Positions 26,329 through 34,571 of a stretch of 64,000 nt of DNA are shown in pieces. How positions within the stretch are numbered: position 1 is the stretch's first letter; the number at the start of each line of letters is the position of its first letter. Made by a program: the position numbers and the translations under genes. The DNA is from Candidatus Competibacteraceae bacterium. Lineage in GTDB: Bacteria; Pseudomonadota; Gammaproteobacteria; Competibacterales; Competibacteraceae. The DNA lies in NCBI GenBank assembly GCA_003989085.1, contig RXIV01000003.1, positions 248,001-312,000 on the forward strand, read 5' to 3'. The notes below the pieces were generated by a model. It ran no database searches. It was not told the origin of the DNA and saw only the letters and a program-made list of their open reading frames with translations.

Positions 26329-26358
26329 CCCATTTTCGGCAGATTCTCGTTTTCCATC

Positions 26359-26400
26359 ATTCCCGCGAAGGCGGGAATCCAGCGACCCGCTGGTGCGGGT
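26359..26400. repeat. Double palindrome (dispersed-repeat type)
   Basis: Two adjacent hairpins: ATTCCCGC-GAAG-GCGGGAAT (26359-26378) and ACCCGC-TGGT-GCGGGT (26385-26400). This pair is a widespread dispersed repeat in proteobacterial intergenic DNA. Bases 26116-26483 hold this repeat and the inverted-repeat element, and otherwise no gene. Confidence 0.8.
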
Positions 26401-26483
26401 ATGACAATCCCCGAAAACAACCCGAAACTCTCGTGGGATTATCTTCGGGAAATCGCCTTTTACTGCCCGCCGCCCATAAACTC

Positions 26484-26822
26484 TTACCTTTCCCGCTGAA
26501 ACTTCTGGTTTCTAACCAGCCATTCCACCAGCGCCGCATGAGCAATCCGGTGATGACAGCCGACCAGAAACGAATCGAGAGCACGCGGATCGGACTTTTT
26601 CACTGCGGGATGCTCGGCCAGCTCACAGAATTGCCGCAGCGTGGTTGGGCTGATGCGTAGCAGTCGGCACACCTCGCCGGGCCGGTAGACCGCCCTCGGC
26701 GCGATCCCCTCGGCCAGCAGCAGGGCGTGAAGCTGACCTTCGGCCTGCGCCCGAAGGTCGGGGGACGAGGCCGGAGCCGGAATGCCTCTTAAACCGCCGG
26801 AGACGGTCACTGGCCCGTTCAA
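26484..26822 (-). CDS. Excisionase-like helix-turn-helix protein
   Basis: A 112-residue protein. Residues 45-66 read YRPGEVCRLLRISPTTLRQF, a MerR/excisionase-type helix-turn-helix, followed by FLVGCHHRIAHAALVEWLVR, where the basic wing normally lies. Such proteins are used as directionality factors or small regulators of integrative elements and plasmids. The first 35 residues are low-complexity and the true start may be internal. It is the last gene of the leftward block that ends near a tRNA-Phe fragment, which fits an element-borne regulator. Confidence 0.6.
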   Translation of the reverse strand: MNGPVTVSGGLRGIPAPASSPDLRAQAEGQLHALLLAEGIAPRAVYRPGEVCRLLRISPTTLRQFCELAEHPAVKKSDPRALDSFLVGCHHRIAHAALVEWLVRNQKFQRER

Positions 26823-26850
26823 TCTCCCGACCTGCTACCCCCCGCCCTCC

Positions 26851-27141
26851 CTAAGCCGCATCGTCGCCTCCTGCCCCGTCTCCTAGCGTTTTCCGGATTG
26901 GTCCCGGTCGCGGGATCGGGGCATCGCCACCGAGGCTGACGGTCAAGGGCTGGCCCCGATGCGGCACCTCGACCAGCTTCCTGCGCTCCTTGGGCGGCAC
27001 ATCGTTCAAGCGTACTGACAGCACAATTTCCAACAGCAGGTCTTCCGAGGCGTTGATGACCATGCTGGAATCGACCATCGCTTGAATCGTGGCCTTGGGC
27101 ATGGGGCGGCTGGACGGAAAGTTTAGGAGGCGGGCGGTCAT
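26851..27141 (-). CDS. Small hypothetical protein of the leftward block
   Basis: A 96-residue protein (MTARLLNFPSSRPMPKATI, then MVINASEDLLLEIVLSVRLN and a Pro/Gly-rich tail). It begins 13 bases after the stop of the 27155-27310 gene, so it is in the same transcription unit. No domain is recognised. Strand pattern and length resemble small plasmid-encoded proteins, but no function can be assigned. Confidence 0.5.
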   Translation of the reverse strand: MTARLLNFPSSRPMPKATIQAMVDSSMVINASEDLLLEIVLSVRLNDVPPKERRKLVEVPHRGQPLTVSLGGDAPIPRPGPIRKTLGDGAGGDDAA

Positions 27142-27154
27142 TTCACGTTATGAA

Positions 27155-27310
27155 TCACACCAAAACCACCTCCATACGGTAAATCGCGGGGGTGTCGCAC
27201 GGTTCCGGGCCGTCATGGGCAGGATCGGGCGGTTCCGGGTAGGTCCAGTCGCGGGAATCCGTGGCCGGTGCCGGCGGCGGTTCATCGGGTTCGCTTGGCG
27301 CGGTGTTCAC
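27155..27310 (-). CDS. 51-residue Pro-rich hypothetical protein
   Basis: GTG at 27310 overlaps the TGA of the preceding gene (GTGA), and the frame runs 51 codons to TGA at 27157-27155. The product is proline- and acid-rich (PSEPDEPPPAPATDSRDW, then YPEPPDPAHDGPEP). The overlap and unbroken spacing support translation as part of the block. No family is recognised. Confidence 0.4.
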   Translation of the reverse strand: MNTAPSEPDEPPPAPATDSRDWTYPEPPDPAHDGPEPCDTPAIYRMEVVLV

Positions 27311-27507
27311 TTTTTGGCCCGCTTGGGTTCGGATTTAATCAGGCTCCACGCGACCCGGATGCGATGCCAGTTCTCCATCAGGGATGGATGGGTAAAATCC
27401 GGGTTTGCTTCGCGCCATTGGGCAAATTCGACCCGGGAGCCGGTGGTGCGCTCTTGGAAACTGGCGCTCAGGTCGCGGTAGGGTTTGGGGGTGGTGGCGG
27501 GATTCAT
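27307..27507 (-). CDS. 66-residue hypothetical protein
   Basis: Starts at ATG 27507, overlapping the stop of the long coiled-coil gene (27504). The sequence has Trp- and Arg-rich helices (FAQWREANPDF, then WHRIRVAWSLIKSEPKRAKK). The basic C-terminus could bind nucleic acid. The gene is tightly linked on both sides by overlapping start/stop codons, good evidence that it is real. No family is recognised. Confidence 0.5.
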   Translation of the reverse strand: MNPATTPKPYRDLSASFQERTTGSRVEFAQWREANPDFTHPSLMENWHRIRVAWSLIKSEPKRAKK

Positions 27508-28454
27508 GCGGCATGTCCTTGGATGACGGTCAGCGTCGTTGGGCGGGCGGGTTCAAACACCAGCCGCAAACTGTGAGCGGCAGCGCCGTGCATCTCGGCC
27601 AGCGCCAAGGCCCGACGAGTGAGGTCGGGGTCTACCGGCGTGAAGTCGCTCAATTCCGAGGCCAGATCGACCAGCGCCTGCCGGGTTTTTTCAAAGGCGC
27701 GGGTCTGCGCTTCCATTTGCTTGGCCGTGCCGGTCAGTGAGGCGAGGTAGTTCTGATAGTCCTTGGCCTGCTGTTCCAGATTGCGCTTCCTGGCCTCCAG
27801 CGCGTCCATTTCGCCCTGATAGCCGCTCAATTTGGCCTTAATGGCGCTCTGAATGATGCGGTTCTGCTCGGCTTTTTTGGTGGCGAGTTCGGTTGCCAGT
27901 TGCGCCGCTTTGGCCTTGAGGGCTTCGCAGTCGGCGGGGATTTTCTCGACCACAACCGCTGGGTGCTTCTGGGCGGTGACCCGCTCCAGTTCCGACTGTC
28001 TGAGCTTGTCGCGTTCGCTGATAAATTGCGAATGCCAGTCCTGACTGCGCTGTTTCCATTCCTTGACCGCTGATTCAACCCGCTGCGCCGTGAGCTTGGC
28101 GTGTTCCTCTTCCGCCTTGCGGGTCGCTTCCTCCCAAATCGCTTTGCGCTCTTCCTCGGGAACGGCTTTGAGGGGGCGGAGTTGGGATTCTTTGGGCTGA
28201 TTTTCCGCAATTGTGGAAAAACCAACCTGCAATCCGATTTCCCCGGCATCCGCTAACTCGTAAATATGGCTTTTGTCGTAACCCAACGACTTCTTTCCAT
28301 ACTCCACGAAGGATTCATATCCCAATGCTTTCTAACCCTAGCGGTCGCGCATATCTAGCAGCAGGTAGCGGGTATGGTTGATATGGCGCTTAATGAGCCG
28401 GTCGGTTTCAACGGCTTCATCCATCGTCATTTCCAGTTGGATTAACGCGCTCAT
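27504..28454 (-). pseudogene. Plasmid-type coiled-coil protein interrupted by two in-frame TAG codons
   Basis: From ATG 28454 the frame reads DEAVETDRLIKRHINHTRYL and LLDMRDR, then TAG-GGT-TAG (28341-28333), and continues in the same frame with KALGYESFVEYGKKSLGYDK, YELADAGEIGLQVGFST, and a long charged coiled coil (about residues 105-250) to 27504. The part after the stops is clearly the continuation of the part before: a head helix, then the GY-x-SF-x-EY DNA-binding-like motif. The product would be 316 residues. Either two nonsense mutations inactivated it or the codons are read through. Both ends overlap neighbouring genes (ATGA type), showing an intact operon layout. Confidence 0.7.
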
Positions 28455-28969
28455 GTGCTGGCGCCGGTCAATTCCTGCATGAATTGCTGAACGCTCGCCA
28501 GTCGGTTCAACATCTTGGTCCGGGCCTGCTTGGCTTTCTCGCGCGTCCACCGGTCTTTGACGCACTTCTCCCAAATCCGGGCATCGTGTTGCTCGGCCAA
28601 GCCGACCGCGTGGAGTTGCGCCGCGTCCAATTGATCGCGCTTGCTGCCGTGCTTGAGGGCTTTCCGCGCAGTGCGGCTGATGCCCAGCTTGCCGTAGATG
28701 TAGCTGGTTTCGGCCTCAATGAATTGACCTTCGGGGGTTTGGCCTTTGCCGAGTTTCTTGTCCAGGAACGAGGATTTATTGCCGGCAGGGTCCACGTATT
28801 CAACCGCCTGTTTTAACGCCTCGGTTAAGGCATGGCGTGGCGCAATCCCATTGAGTCGTTCCATGATCCAGTCCGAAGAACGGCCTTGTTTCAGGGCGCG
28901 GTTTAATTGCGCGACCTGGCGGGCGGGCGGCGCTTCTTCGAGCAATGCGGGTTGTTGAAGAGTGGTCAT
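28451..28969 (-). CDS. Hypothetical protein of plasmid/element block
   Basis: A 172-residue protein starting MTTLQQPALLEEAPPARQVA. It is mostly helical, with a central VDPAGNKSSFLDKKLGKGQT loop and a C-terminal coiled segment (WTREKAKQARTKMLNRLASV). Its TGA overlaps the next ATG and its own start overlaps the previous gene's end (28966). No family is recognised. The composition (basic, helical, DNA-binding-like) suits a partition or replication accessory protein; that is only inference. Confidence 0.5.
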   Translation of the reverse strand: MTTLQQPALLEEAPPARQVAQLNRALKQGRSSDWIMERLNGIAPRHALTEALKQAVEYVDPAGNKSSFLDKKLGKGQTPEGQFIEAETSYIYGKLGISRTARKALKHGSKRDQLDAAQLHAVGLAEQHDARIWEKCVKDRWTREKAKQARTKMLNRLASVQQFMQELTGAST

Positions 28970-29796
28970 CGCGTCCTCTCCCCATTCACGATGTGGCTGC
29001 GCATCGGCGGTACGTCGCCATGTTCGCGGCAAAGGTGGGTTTCAATCCGGCTGCCGTCCTGGGCGATGAAGGCGTAGGTAGTGACTTCGCGCTGGCATTT
29101 GCAGCAGATGTTCCTGCTGATCAGGCTTTCCGGGTCGCGGTAGCCATATTTCGGGGCTTTAAACTCCGGCGCTTGGAAATTCAGGGCGGCTAATTGGCGG
29201 GCATTCACAAGTGAGAAGCCCGCGCTTGAGTAATTCCGCCTCGGCTGCGGCCAAGGCTTGGCGTTGCTGCTCGGCGGCTGATTCGCGTTGCTGCTGGCGG
29301 TGTTCGACCTAACGGTGGTCGCTTTCAACCCGCAGGTCCCGGAGCATTTGCGCCAGGTCGCGCAGCCGCTGCGAGGTGGTGAGGTCCTGTGGGCTGGCGT
29401 GGCGTCTGGCCCCTCCAGCAATCCGGCGACCTGGGCCAAACTGGCCGGAGTGGGACCGGGCAGCAGCCAGCGGGCCTGGTCAGCATCGATGCGGCGGGCC
29501 GCAACGGCTTCACTCAGGCGTTGAATCCGCAACTGAGGGTCTGCGAGGGTGGCGGTCCAATGCGCCTGACTACCGCTCTGGCGGGCGTCCTGAATCCGAC
29601 GACGGTACACGTCGAGAAAGCACATCCGCGCCCCGACTTCATCGCCCAGGTCAAGAATCGGCTGACACGCCTCCCAGCCGGCCCGCATCTGCTCGGTCAA
29701 TACGCCGGTTTCCCGTTCGTCGCTGATCAGCCGGAGCAGCAATCCCCACGCCTCATCCGGGCCGGGATGGCCGTCATCGGTTGTGGCCGTTGGCAA
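28966..29796 (-). pseudogene. Frameshifted hypothetical gene with coiled coil and Cys-rich tail
   Basis: The N-terminal part (EAWGLLLRLISDERETGVLT to GLLEG) is gene-like. At a GGGG run near 29415 the natural reading shifts: the neighbouring frame carries DLTTSQRLRDLAQMLRDLR, then TAG, then a Gln/Glu-rich coiled coil (EHRQQQRESAAEQQRQALAA) and LLKRG. Near 29215 it returns to the first frame for NARQLAALNFQAPEFKAPKY and a tail with four Cys/His (NICCKCQRE, then HLCREHGD) that could bind zinc. So two indels and one amber codon separate the pieces. No family is recognised. Confidence 0.5.
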
Positions 29797-29880
29797 GTGG
29801 CGGAGTTGGCAAGTGGCGGATGATGTCGCCGGGCTTGGGAGGAAACTTGCAGTCCTTATGCCCCGCTACGCCTTGCCGCC

Positions 29881-29997
29881 GCTGCTGAAAAACGCGCCCG
29901 CGCCAAGTGCGACCGCGATGTGAAGTTGCATCTCCCCGAAGCCCTCTATGACGATTTGGCCCAACTGGCCCGTGCCGATCGTCGGGCTGGTCGGTGA
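29881..29997 (+). pseudogene. Ribbon-helix-helix-like fragment
   Basis: The frame reads RDVKLHLPEALYDDLAQLAR followed by ADRRA and a stop. That is a beta strand and helix of the ribbon-helix-helix type used by small plasmid regulators. The second helix is missing and a frameshift is likely near 29985. It is a relic on the strand opposite to the block. Confidence 0.35.
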
Positions 29998-30369
29998 GTA
30001 TATGCTGTCATGCTGTCTTCCCGTTTCGAACCGTGGCCGCTCAATGAACAGACCGCGACAGTGTTGGGCTTGCCCGCCGCCGCGTTGACCCCGACCGCGT
30101 AACTGATCGCCAATGGCCGCGACTAGCTGTGGTTCTATCCCGAAATAGAAATGGCGATCTGGTAGGGGCCGGATGCGCAACATGGCTTCCAGGCTCGTTC
30201 GCTGGCCGAGGCACTGGTGTGTGTGGAACAGCGGGCAGTGGGGTGAAAACTGTGCCGGATTTTGTGCGGAAGTCAGTGGCGATGCCGGATCAACCTGCCC
30301 ATTTCAGTTCTTAACTGCGCGACCTGCGCTGTTAACTGGTTGATGTTAAAGGATAGGTTTTATCAGTAC
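29998..30369. other. Degenerate interval without a supported gene
   Basis: Short frames with frequent stops fill this stretch, for example LSSRFEPWPLNEQTATVLGL followed by two TAA/TAG stops. It has the look of decayed coding sequence, but no family is recognisable. Confidence 0.4.
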
Positions 30370-30419
30370 CGGACTGAAAAATCCGCGTGTCGATGGTTCG
30401 ATTCCGTCCTTGGCCACCA
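30370..30419 (+). other. 3' fragment of tRNA-Phe, probable attachment site
   Basis: Fifty bases match the 3' two thirds of a proteobacterial tRNA-Phe. They include the anticodon arm CGGACTGAAAAATCCG (one extra A compared with the usual CTGAAAA loop), the variable loop GTGTCG, the T-arm with GGTTCGATTCC, the acceptor strand and an encoded CCA. The D-arm and 5' half are absent, so this is not a functional tRNA gene. Integrases commonly use this part of a tRNA gene as the crossover site, leaving such a copy at one end of the inserted DNA. Confidence 0.75.
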
Positions 30420-30686
30420 TATTCACGCTATTAAGCGCCTGTTGGTTGGCCTGATTCGTCTGGGACGACGCCCCGCCGGATTCCAGCAATCCAATCTTTG
30501 AAAGCTTCCCTCGCAGTCCCACAGGCACCGCCTGATGATGCGCCACGCATCACGAACGTCTCGATCCTGCTTGATTCTCCTGCTTCGAAGTCCTTAACCA
30601 TTCCGTCTAACCGGATTCCGGTTATCATCAACGATCAATCAGTTACCTAATTCCACTAGCCTCCCGGATTCAGGATCGCCTGCTGC
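30420..30686. other. Intergenic stretch before the TopoIII-RecQ gene
   Basis: No supported gene. It holds a short minus-strand frame (30431-30631) without recognisable features and a possible imperfect inverted repeat TCTAACCGGATTCCGGTTATC at about 30605-30625 (CTAACCGGA/TCCGGTTA). The latter could form a hairpin upstream of the fusion gene. Confidence 0.35.
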
Positions 30687-33600
30687 ATGAGCACCGCTGT
30701 CGTCGCCGAAAAACCCTCTGTCGCCCGCGACATCGCTAAAACCCTGGGTGCCCGCCAGCGCGGCGATGGCTTTCTGTATGGGAACGGCTATGTAGTCACT
30801 TGGGCGATAGGCCATTTGGTGCGGCTGGCCGAACCGCACGAAATTGAACCGGACTGGAAACGCTGGCGGCGTGAATCGCTGCCGATGGTGCCGGAACGCT
30901 GGCCGTTGCTGGTTGGCGACAGCACCCGCCGCCAGTTCGAAGCGGTTTGCCGCATTCTCAATGACGACGCCACTGATCAGATTGTCTGCGCGACCGATGC
31001 CGGGCGCGAAGGCGAATTGATTTTCCGCTATCTCTACGAGGCGGCCGGTTGCCACAAACCGTTCAGCCGGCTGTGGATTTCTTCGCTGACCCCGGACGCG
31101 ATTCGTCTGGGGTTCCAGAAATTGCGCGATGGCCGTGAGTTTGATCCATTGGCGGCGGCGGCGCGGGGCCGTAGTCAGGCCGACTGGCTGGTCGGGATGA
31201 ACCTGTCGCGGGCTTATACCCTGGCCTGCGGCCATTTCGGCGATGAGGCGCTGTCCGTCGGGCGGGTGCAAACGCCCACCCTAGCGATGGTGGTGGAACG
31301 CGATTTGGCAATCCGCGCCTTCACGCCGGAGGATTACCACGAAGTCATCGCCCGCTTTGGGCCTTGCTCCCCCGGTTCGCCAACAAGCGCGGATCGGACG
31401 GGGAAAAGTGAGAGTTATCAAGGCGTCTGGTTTCGTGGTGAACGCCCGGAACCCAAGGCCAAACGTCTACCCGCTGATGGTGAAGAAGCCCAACGCATAG
31501 TCGCCCGCACCCAGCGCGGTCAGGCCGTGATCGAATCGCGCACCGCTGAAACCCGGCGCGCTCCGCCACCATTGTTGTATGACCTGACTGAATTGCAACG
31601 CCACGCCAACCGGCTGTATGGCTTCAGCGCCCAAACCACGCTTGATCTTGCCCAAAAGCTATATGAGCAGCACAAGCTGATCAGCTATCCACGCACCGAC
31701 AGCCGTCATTTGTCCGCATCCGTTGCGGCAACGCTCAGCGCAGTGATTGCGGCGATTGAAGAACCCTACCGGGATCGGTTGGCAGCGGGAACCAGTCAGC
31801 GGCCATTGCCCAGCCGGTTCGTGGACGATGCTAAAGTCACTGATCATCATGCCATTATTCCAACCCCGGTCATCGCCCGCGCTGTGCTGGCGGCAGATGA
31901 AAAGAAAATTTACGACCTGATTAGCCGCCGGTTGCTGATGGCCTGGCACGATGATCATGTTTGGGCAGTGACGACCTTGATAACCGCCATCACCGGGCGG
32001 GAAGCGGACGGCGCAACCGTCACCGACCGCTACCACAGCAGCGGCGCGGCGGTGGAACAGGTTGGCTGGAAAATTCTGGAGATGGGCGCGGAACCGGCCA
32101 AGGCCAAAACTGCCAGCAAGCGCAAGCCTAAAACTGCGGCGGCGGAAAATTCCACCGAAGACGACACCGAGCAAAGCCTGCCACCGGGTCTGACCATCGG
32201 TCAATCGCAGCGGGTGCTGGAGGCTCGCGCCGTCGCCAAACAGACCCGTCCCCCGCCGCGCCTGACCGAAGCAACCTTGTTGACCGCGATGGAAACCGCC
32301 GGGCGGCATCTGGACGATAAGGAACTGTCGGCGGCGATGAAAGACAGTGGTCTGGGTACGCCGGCGACCCGCGCCGACACCATCGAAACCCTGCTTAAAC
32401 GCCAGTATTTGACCCGTGACGGCAAAGCGCTGAGCGCTACGGAGCGTGGTATCCGACTGATTCAAACCGTGCAGGTATCAATCAAAAGCCCACAACTGAC
32501 CGGTGAATGGGAGGCGCGGCTCAAGCAGATTCAGCGCGGGGAGGGCAATTTGGCCGGATTCATGGCCGATATTGCAGCCTTCGTGCAACAGGCGGTGGCG
32601 CTGGCCTTCACTGCGCCCCGGACCGTGCCGCCCACCACACTCCCGATGCCTGTCGTCGAATCCGCGCCGCGCCGGGAGCGAATCCCGACGGATCGATTGC
32701 TCGAATTGCTGCAAAACGAATTTCGGCTGCCGGCGTTCCGGCCTTATCAAGAGCAGGTTTGCCGCACCGTCACCAAAGGTCAGGATGTGCTGCTGGTGAT
32801 GCCGACTGGAGCGGGCAAATCGTTGTGCTTTCAGTTGCCTGGTCTGGCCCGCGCCGGAACCACGCTGATTGTTTCGCCGCTGATCGCGCTGATGGAAGAT
32901 CAAGTTGGCAAGCTCTGTGAGCTGGGATTGCGGGCCGAGCGGATTCACTCTGGGCGGGATCGGGCCACCTCCCGGCAAGTCTGTATCGAGTATTTGCAGG
33001 GCCATCTCGACTATCTGTTCATCGCTCCGGAGCGGTTGAGCGTGCCGGGTTTCCCGGAAATGCTGGCCAAGCGCAAGCCGGTGCTGATTGCGGTGGACGA
33101 GGCGCATTGCATCTCGCAATGGGGCCACGATTTCCGCCCCGATTACCGGATGCTGGGCCGGTATTTACCTCTGCTGCGGCCCGCGCCGGTGATTGCCCTG
33201 ACCGCGACCGCGACGCTGCTGGTGCAGGAAGACATCATCGCGCAACTGGGCTTTCCCCAACCGACGCGCTACATCCACGGATTCCGTCGGTCCAATCTGG
33301 CGGTAGAAACGGTTGAGAGTCGGCGTGGGCCGGAGCGGCATGAAGCGGTGCGGCGGATTCTGACCGATCCGGGACGGCGACCCGCCATTGTCTATGCCCC
33401 AACCCGCAAGGAGACCGAGGCGCTGGCGCTGGAACTGGGCGTGGATTACCCGACCGCCGCTTATCACGCCGGTCTGGACCCACAGGAACGGGAACGGGTA
33501 CAGGGCCAGTTTAACACCAGCCGGTTGCAGGTAATCGTCGCCACCATTGCCTTCGGGATGGGCATCGACAAGCCGGACATTCGCACCGTAATCCATACCG

Positions 33601-34454
33601 CTTTGCCGGGCAGCGTCGAGGGTTACTACCAGGAAATCGGACGAGCCGGGCGCGATGGTCAGCCGGCTCGTGCCATCCTGTTGTATTCCTACGCAGATTT
33701 ACGTACTCACGAGTATTTTCACCAACGCGGCTATCCCGATCCGGATCGGTTGGCACGGATTTTCGCGGCCTTGAACGCCGATCCGCAGCCGAAGGCGATG
33801 CTGCGTGACTGGCTGGCGATGGACCCGGACGAGTTCGATGCGGCGGTGGAAAAGCTGCTGGTGCATGGTGGCGCTCGACGGGACATCGAGAACAACCTTA
33901 GCCGGGGCGAAGAGGGCTGGCGGCGACCCTATCAGCAGCAAAGCGATCACAAGCTGCGCGAAACCCGGCAGATGCTGGAATTTGCCGACCAGGCGACCGG
34001 CTGCCGAATGGTGCGGCTGGTGCGCCATTTCGGCGACCGCGACGATGATCAACCGTGCGGGATTTGTGATGTGTGCGCGCCGCTGGAGACTATCGCCCGG
34101 CGCACCCGGCGATTGACCCGCACTGAAAGCCAACTGACATTGCAAGTGCTGGAGGGGCTGCGTCAGCGGGAAGGACAGACGCCGCGTCAGTTGTGCGAAC
34201 GATTGACCGATGGACTGGCGGATCGACGGAGTATTGAGCGGTTGCTGGAAGCGATGGCCGGAACGGGATTGGTCGAGTTGCGGGAAGATGCGTTTAACAA
34301 GGACGGCAAGATCATCACGTTCCGGCGGGTTTATCTGACCGAAACCGGGCACAAAGCGGGGATTAGCGAAGTAGGTGCAATGCGGTTGCTGGAAATTGCA
34401 GCCAAAGCGCCGGCAGTGCGAAAACGCAGTCCCAGAAAGGCAAATGGCCGATAA
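30687..34454 (+). CDS. DNA topoisomerase III - RecQ helicase fusion
   Basis: One 1255-residue frame. Residues 1-630 are a type IA topoisomerase: VVAEKPSVARDIAKTLGARQ, TOPRIM acidic motif DAGREGE (D104), GRVQTPTLAMVVERD, and the active-site tyrosine in ISYPRTDSR (Y334). Residues 675-1255 are RecQ: FRPYQEQVCRTV, Walker A MPTGAGKS (K711), DEAH (D804-H807) with CISQWGHDFRPDYR, SF2 motif VI QEIGRAGRDG (985-991), and a C-x16-C-x2-C-x2-C zinc site near 1110-1135. The topoisomerase lacks the long C-terminal zinc domains of TopA, fitting TopB. The linked activities match double-Holliday-junction dissolution by separate RecQ and TopoIII proteins. The start is ATG 30687. Confidence 0.9.
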   Translation: MSTAVVAEKPSVARDIAKTLGARQRGDGFLYGNGYVVTWAIGHLVRLAEPHEIEPDWKRWRRESLPMVPERWPLLVGDSTRRQFEAVCRILNDDATDQIVCATDAGREGELIFRYLYEAAGCHKPFSRLWISSLTPDAIRLGFQKLRDGREFDPLAAAARGRSQADWLVGMNLSRAYTLACGHFGDEALSVGRVQTPTLAMVVERDLAIRAFTPEDYHEVIARFGPCSPGSPTSADRTGKSESYQGVWFRGERPEPKAKRLPADGEEAQRIVARTQRGQAVIESRTAETRRAPPPLLYDLTELQRHANRLYGFSAQTTLDLAQKLYEQHKLISYPRTDSRHLSASVAATLSAVIAAIEEPYRDRLAAGTSQRPLPSRFVDDAKVTDHHAIIPTPVIARAVLAADEKKIYDLISRRLLMAWHDDHVWAVTTLITAITGREADGATVTDRYHSSGAAVEQVGWKILEMGAEPAKAKTASKRKPKTAAAENSTEDDTEQSLPPGLTIGQSQRVLEARAVAKQTRPPPRLTEATLLTAMETAGRHLDDKELSAAMKDSGLGTPATRADTIETLLKRQYLTRDGKALSATERGIRLIQTVQVSIKSPQLTGEWEARLKQIQRGEGNLAGFMADIAAFVQQAVALAFTAPRTVPPTTLPMPVVESAPRRERIPTDRLLELLQNEFRLPAFRPYQEQVCRTVTKGQDVLLVMPTGAGKSLCFQLPGLARAGTTLIVSPLIALMEDQVGKLCELGLRAERIHSGRDRATSRQVCIEYLQGHLDYLFIAPERLSVPGFPEMLAKRKPVLIAVDEAHCISQWGHDFRPDYRMLGRYLPLLRPAPVIALTATATLLVQEDIIAQLGFPQPTRYIHGFRRSNLAVETVESRRGPERHEAVRRILTDPGRRPAIVYAPTRKETEALALELGVDYPTAAYHAGLDPQERERVQGQFNTSRLQVIVATIAFGMGIDKPDIRTVIHTALPGSVEGYYQEIGRAGRDGQPARAILLYSYADLRTHEYFHQRGYPDPDRLARIFAALNADPQPKAMLRDWLAMDPDEFDAAVEKLLVHGGARRDIENNLSRGEEGWRRPYQQQSDHKLRETRQMLEFADQATGCRMVRLVRHFGDRDDDQPCGICDVCAPLETIARRTRRLTRTESQLTLQVLEGLRQREGQTPRQLCERLTDGLADRRSIERLLEAMAGTGLVELREDAFNKDGKIITFRRVYLTETGHKAGISEVGAMRLLEIAAKAPAVRKRSPRKANGR

Positions 34455-34571
34455 CTGCCTCGGGTTTCAGTCTGACTATTTAACGCTATTCTTGATGACA
34501 TCATTAGACGGGAACCTCCCGGGTTCACCGTCGAACCTTGATGGAAAACCGCCGCTGGAGTACCCCGCCGC

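Noticed and set aside
26130..26660. Plus- and minus-strand frames over 26130-26660
   Set aside because: They run through the inverted-repeat element and the double palindrome; the apparent proteins (for example IPAPAGRWIPAFAGM) are standard false translations of that repeat.
27504..28454. Genome-wide reassignment of TAG to an amino acid
   Set aside because: Core genes in the same window end in TAG at the expected C-terminus (for example those ending at 36455, 45747 and 51240), so TAG is a normal stop in this genome. Only local readthrough or decay remains possible.
30346..30546. Minus-strand frame of 66 codons across the tRNA-Phe fragment
   Set aside because: The segment KDGIEPSTRGF is the well-known false translation of a tRNA 3' end, not a protein.
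30431..30631. Minus-strand frame of 66 codons upstream of the TopoIII-RecQ gene
   Set aside because: No recognisable domain, no ribosome site and no linked gene; treated as intergenic.
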